A DNA stretch of 64,000 nt from Aquimarina sp. TRL1 (lineage in GTDB: Bacteria; Bacteroidota; Bacteroidia; Flavobacteriales; Flavobacteriaceae): contig NZ_CP053590.1 of NCBI RefSeq assembly GCF_013365535.1, forward strand, positions 2,780,501-2,844,500, given 5' to 3'. Position numbers and translations under genes: made by a program. This document shows, piece after piece, positions 63,501 through 64,000 of this stretch. Each line of letters begins with the position of its first letter. Position 1 is the stretch's first letter. Below the pieces are notes generated by a model. It did no database searches. It had not been told where the DNA came from and worked only from the letters and a program-made list of their open reading frames with translations.

Positions 63501-64000
63501 CAATATTAAATCATTTGGATTTAGACAGTGATGGCGATGGATGTAGTGATAGTGTTGAAGCAGGAAATACAACAGTTGCTAATAATGATATCGTTAATTA
63601 TAATACAGGAACAGATGCTAATGGCAATGGATTATTAGATCAGTTCGAAGATGGTACTACGGGAAATATTAATTACGCTTCTACTTATTATTATGCCCTG
63701 AGTGCTGTTACCAATGCATGTGCAGATACAGATGGAGATGGAGTTAATGATTTAGTAGATATTGATGATGATAATGATGGCGCATTAGATGTAACTGAGT
63801 TGGCATGTGGGGTTGGAGCCGCAGCCGCAACTAATACGGTACTTACAGCAGGGAGCCAGCAAATTGAAGGAACGTTTACGAATGGTCCCGGAGTTGCAGA
63901 TTATGATATTCAGTTTTCTAATTTAAGTGCGGCACTGGTTGCAGCCAATATTGTTCCAGTAGCAGGAGGATTGCATTACATCGTTGATGATACGAATTTA
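57563..64000 (+). CDS. giant DUF4347 surface protein with calcium-binding-type repeats (3' truncated)
   Basis: 2146 codons are visible and the frame is still open at the window end. Signal peptide (cleavage near RSTAQ), then DUF4347 (about 40-180; IQVFSHARPGELFLEGKW and LSIYGCNFAKGTVG), a long glycine-rich segment (about 320-560; GGGGGAGDSNDAGV), a cadherin-like domain (about 575-680), and from about residue 930 on Asp-rich thrombospondin-type-3-like repeats. A longer unit (DLDSDGDGCSDSVEAGNT, then NYNTGTDANGNGLLDQFEDG, then ADTDGDGVNDLADIDDDNDG) occurs four times, starting near 60935, 61844, 62705 and 63515. Predicted as a cell-surface adhesin or matrix protein stabilised by calcium and probably a T9SS substrate, though its C terminus is not seen. 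Confidence 0.88.
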   Translation, partial: MSKKYVSSVFIFNLSTTIIVLSFSLLFGIRSTAQTSLAIIDKGIEEPKIIVNHLSVKKAIDVYSKEQFFESKAPEEIQVFSHARPGELFLEGKWHKKEEIVDWFLSLAIDRAAIKNLSIYGCNFAKGTVGKETIQYLEEQLSLSVAASTDITGAGGNWKLEIGEAINPVQVSNYEYSFQNIGGTVNSYASVTGISGTTFTVDDASSFSIGDLVMIIQMQGAVVNTTDSDQYGTVTDYNGVGDYELVTISGISSNDISFSSITNTYDVNGTVQIIKVPDYSSNALTTVTSEITGVAFDGTKGGVIALKADVLQLDANINISNSGFRGGAINTTDGSIPGYIGTSGAQKGEGVAKFTVGDRKRGKQANGGGAGNWVNAAGAGGGNFGVGGRGGEYAGSNVIQSGGIGGDAFGGCGSSLGGQTPTVVRYPIMGGGGGAGDSNDAGVSIGGIGGGIIFVFANEINGNGGSILANGENGDTCTSGDGSAGGGAGGTFYTDATTFSGTIPVSLKGGNGGNATSNHSSGGGGGGGAFFLGGTSVPAAISLDVSGGAHGTASTSTTPEDGFAGGFVNINQIAPPDIISNQQFSLTVDAFSNGDPVDGVSDPGNGIVDANVDSGTTLADWTIVGPADLLGIFQINATTGEITVADGSTLTDPIEYSIYVQVENASGEISCVKEITIELVCEFGSINDTQNALTASPNANASWGAVDGAAGAPDIDGAGVDVVANRTSIYNTTATVLSYGTAFSGGSEVRIYARRWSSGYARGMTIAFSDDNITYTTESSEITPTSETAGVYDQISYTIPSSVTTSYQYIRLTPAGAGQSLLLIDAVTVLTEECFPCPAGIDAPALSSTTISNVCPVHTYDLTSITASNGPVNTSLTWHTGTPATTANKVGTPAAVTAGIYYAAFYSASDDCYSGINGEGTTMVETSGDSDCDGVLDITDIDDDNDGVLDTMEKDCSQSFVTRTLIDLSSIAANSELSNQLEATYGISFYSLSGYHSVIRSSHGGFVDNLVVGGTNTSGTLNWSGVGMTFTQDVNYIEMHGDPAGNGGTIYFNVYDSDDNLLYSDTAPDGGTIFSFQSSSDNIAKVEIYENNPASAQDVAFGDIYLKRNYCEDLDTDNDTISDRLDLDSDGDGCSDSVEAGNTAIANNDIVNYNTGTDANGNGLLDQFEDGATGNINYTSTYYYALSAVTNACADTDGDGVNDLADIDDDNDGALDVTELGCGNGAAAVTNTVLTAGSQQIEGTFTNGPGVADYDVQFSNLSAALVAANIVPVTAGLHYIVDDTNLGDYETTITITPQTGTLLESIEWGPALLGNTDTENNNDEQTITLTWSPAISATVIDPDNQLDIADGTTINSGQAIVQGTEFEYTSQPTWKIIFNTNLLPSAFELNASHVALAGVADLRDEGFSIIANVCNAVNTDGDALINSLDLDSDADGCSDGVEAGNTTVANNDIVNYNTGTDANGNGLLDQFEDGTTGTINYTSTYTDYADDNTLNVCADTDGDGVGDLIDIDDDNDGILDYVERQCSSTPNYDSAWDINVYQGGSGPSCGDNLGLAAATLIASGTMNEFPGQLKVDWYNGGASTLLSTLNSNGGSVTGSNPTGSYWIIEHIHTFSASEEGYYDILPSSGTHDSKMAIKEDNNGVETVLFCEPNWTVASPGINNIYFEEGDKLKLYVNEYAGANQGLTIDIGVASGNSQVFCSDVDTDGDTIPNHLDLDSDGDGCSDGVESGNTLVANNDIVNYNTGTDTNGNGLLDQFEDGTTGNINYSSTYELYAISEVLNSCADTDGDGVNDLVDIDDDNDGILDESEATDCFYSEEEIGTIVKITSELTSPDDDQLDGDIQLLHDEATTYTFNFDAGQNIIGSGLFIIEYPSLVELSDVTLINNTTWGAGVTAKLQGSIDGVTWVDASVAVDMATTSDKVFTSTNSNEYKFYRIVGVNGGTTVTSTTIGEITSNVASGYVAGLHPKNSCSIDTDTDTILNHLDLDSDGDGCSDSVEAGNTTVANNDIVNYNTGTDANGNGLLDQFEDGTTGNINYASTYYYALSAVTNACADTDGDGVNDLVDIDDDNDGALDVTELACGVGAAAATNTVLTAGSQQIEGTFTNGPGVADYDIQFSNLSAALVAANIVPVAGGLHYIVDDTNL

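Noticed and set aside
60935..64000. Repeats as a CRISPR array or tandem satellite
   Set aside because: Repeat units are in frame within a long open reading frame, spaced 270-303 codons, and encode Asp-rich protein motifs.
1..64000. tRNA, rRNA, transposase or integrase genes
   Set aside because: None recognised by eye on either strand; a tRNA search program and an IS database search would be needed to exclude small ones.

Overview
The window comes from an AT-rich member of the Bacteroidetes, most likely a marine Flavobacteriaceae bacterium (Aquimarina-, Kordia- or Tenacibaculum-like; the genus is a guess). The evidence is type IX secretion C-terminal sorting domains, TonB receptors with an N-terminal carboxypeptidase-regulatory-like domain, lipoproteins of the CS-D/E-D/E type, TAnnTTTG promoter cores, and Bacteroidetes-typical families (DUF4494, DUF2452, DUF983, DUF4374-like). 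No rRNA, tRNA, transposase or CRISPR array was seen.

Layout. 1-3.3 kb: end of a large secreted sorting-domain protein, a smaller exported protein sharing one of its domains, and a small lipoprotein. 3.5-7 kb: LysR regulator, small conserved protein, serine hydrolase, small membrane protein. 7.2-13.3 kb: an iron/siderophore uptake locus (DUF4374-like lipoprotein, TonB receptor, AraC regulator, PepSY membrane protein) resembling the Xus xenosiderophore system. 13.5-21.4 kb: DUF4494 protein, a multidomain GH18 chitinase, and a secreted protein in which a basic-secretory-protein peptidase domain plus discoidin-like domain is duplicated. 21.7-23.5 kb: Lrp regulator and ROK sugar kinase.

24.2-37.3 kb is the most remarkable part: thirteen same-strand genes holding six KAS III (FabH)-like proteins, a 3-hydroxyacyl-CoA dehydrogenase, a dedicated acyl carrier protein and a complete envelope transport set (LolA-like periplasmic carrier, two FtsX-type permeases, LolD-type ATPase, outer-membrane barrel). 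Three of the KAS III proteins keep the Cys-His-Asn triad; three have lost parts of it in different ways. I infer a biosynthesis-and-export system for an unknown acyl or short polyketide-like lipid delivered to the outer membrane. A convergent alpha/beta hydrolase follows.

38.4-41 kb: DMT-type transporter gene behind an orphan terminator hairpin, a GNAT acetyltransferase, a glyoxalase-like protein and a DUF2452 protein. 41-51.8 kb: a nucleoside scavenging locus (LacI regulator, Oar-like TonB receptor with a LacI-type palindrome upstream, ribokinase, lipoprotein adenosine deaminase, nucleoside hydrolase, nucleoside/H+ symporter, transaldolase-like aldolase, and a truncated LacI protein). Outside the cell adenosine would be deaminated; inside, nucleosides would be split, ribose phosphorylated and sugar phosphates recycled.

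51.9-56.4 kb: DUF983 protein, AraC and HxlR regulators with an NAD(P)H-dependent reductase, then a phage-like control module (S24 repressor, divergent operator/promoter region, small HTH protein, holin). 57.6 kb to the window end: the first 2146 codons of a giant DUF4347 surface protein with glycine-rich and calcium-binding-type repeats, one module recurring at a spacing of exactly 2580 bp.
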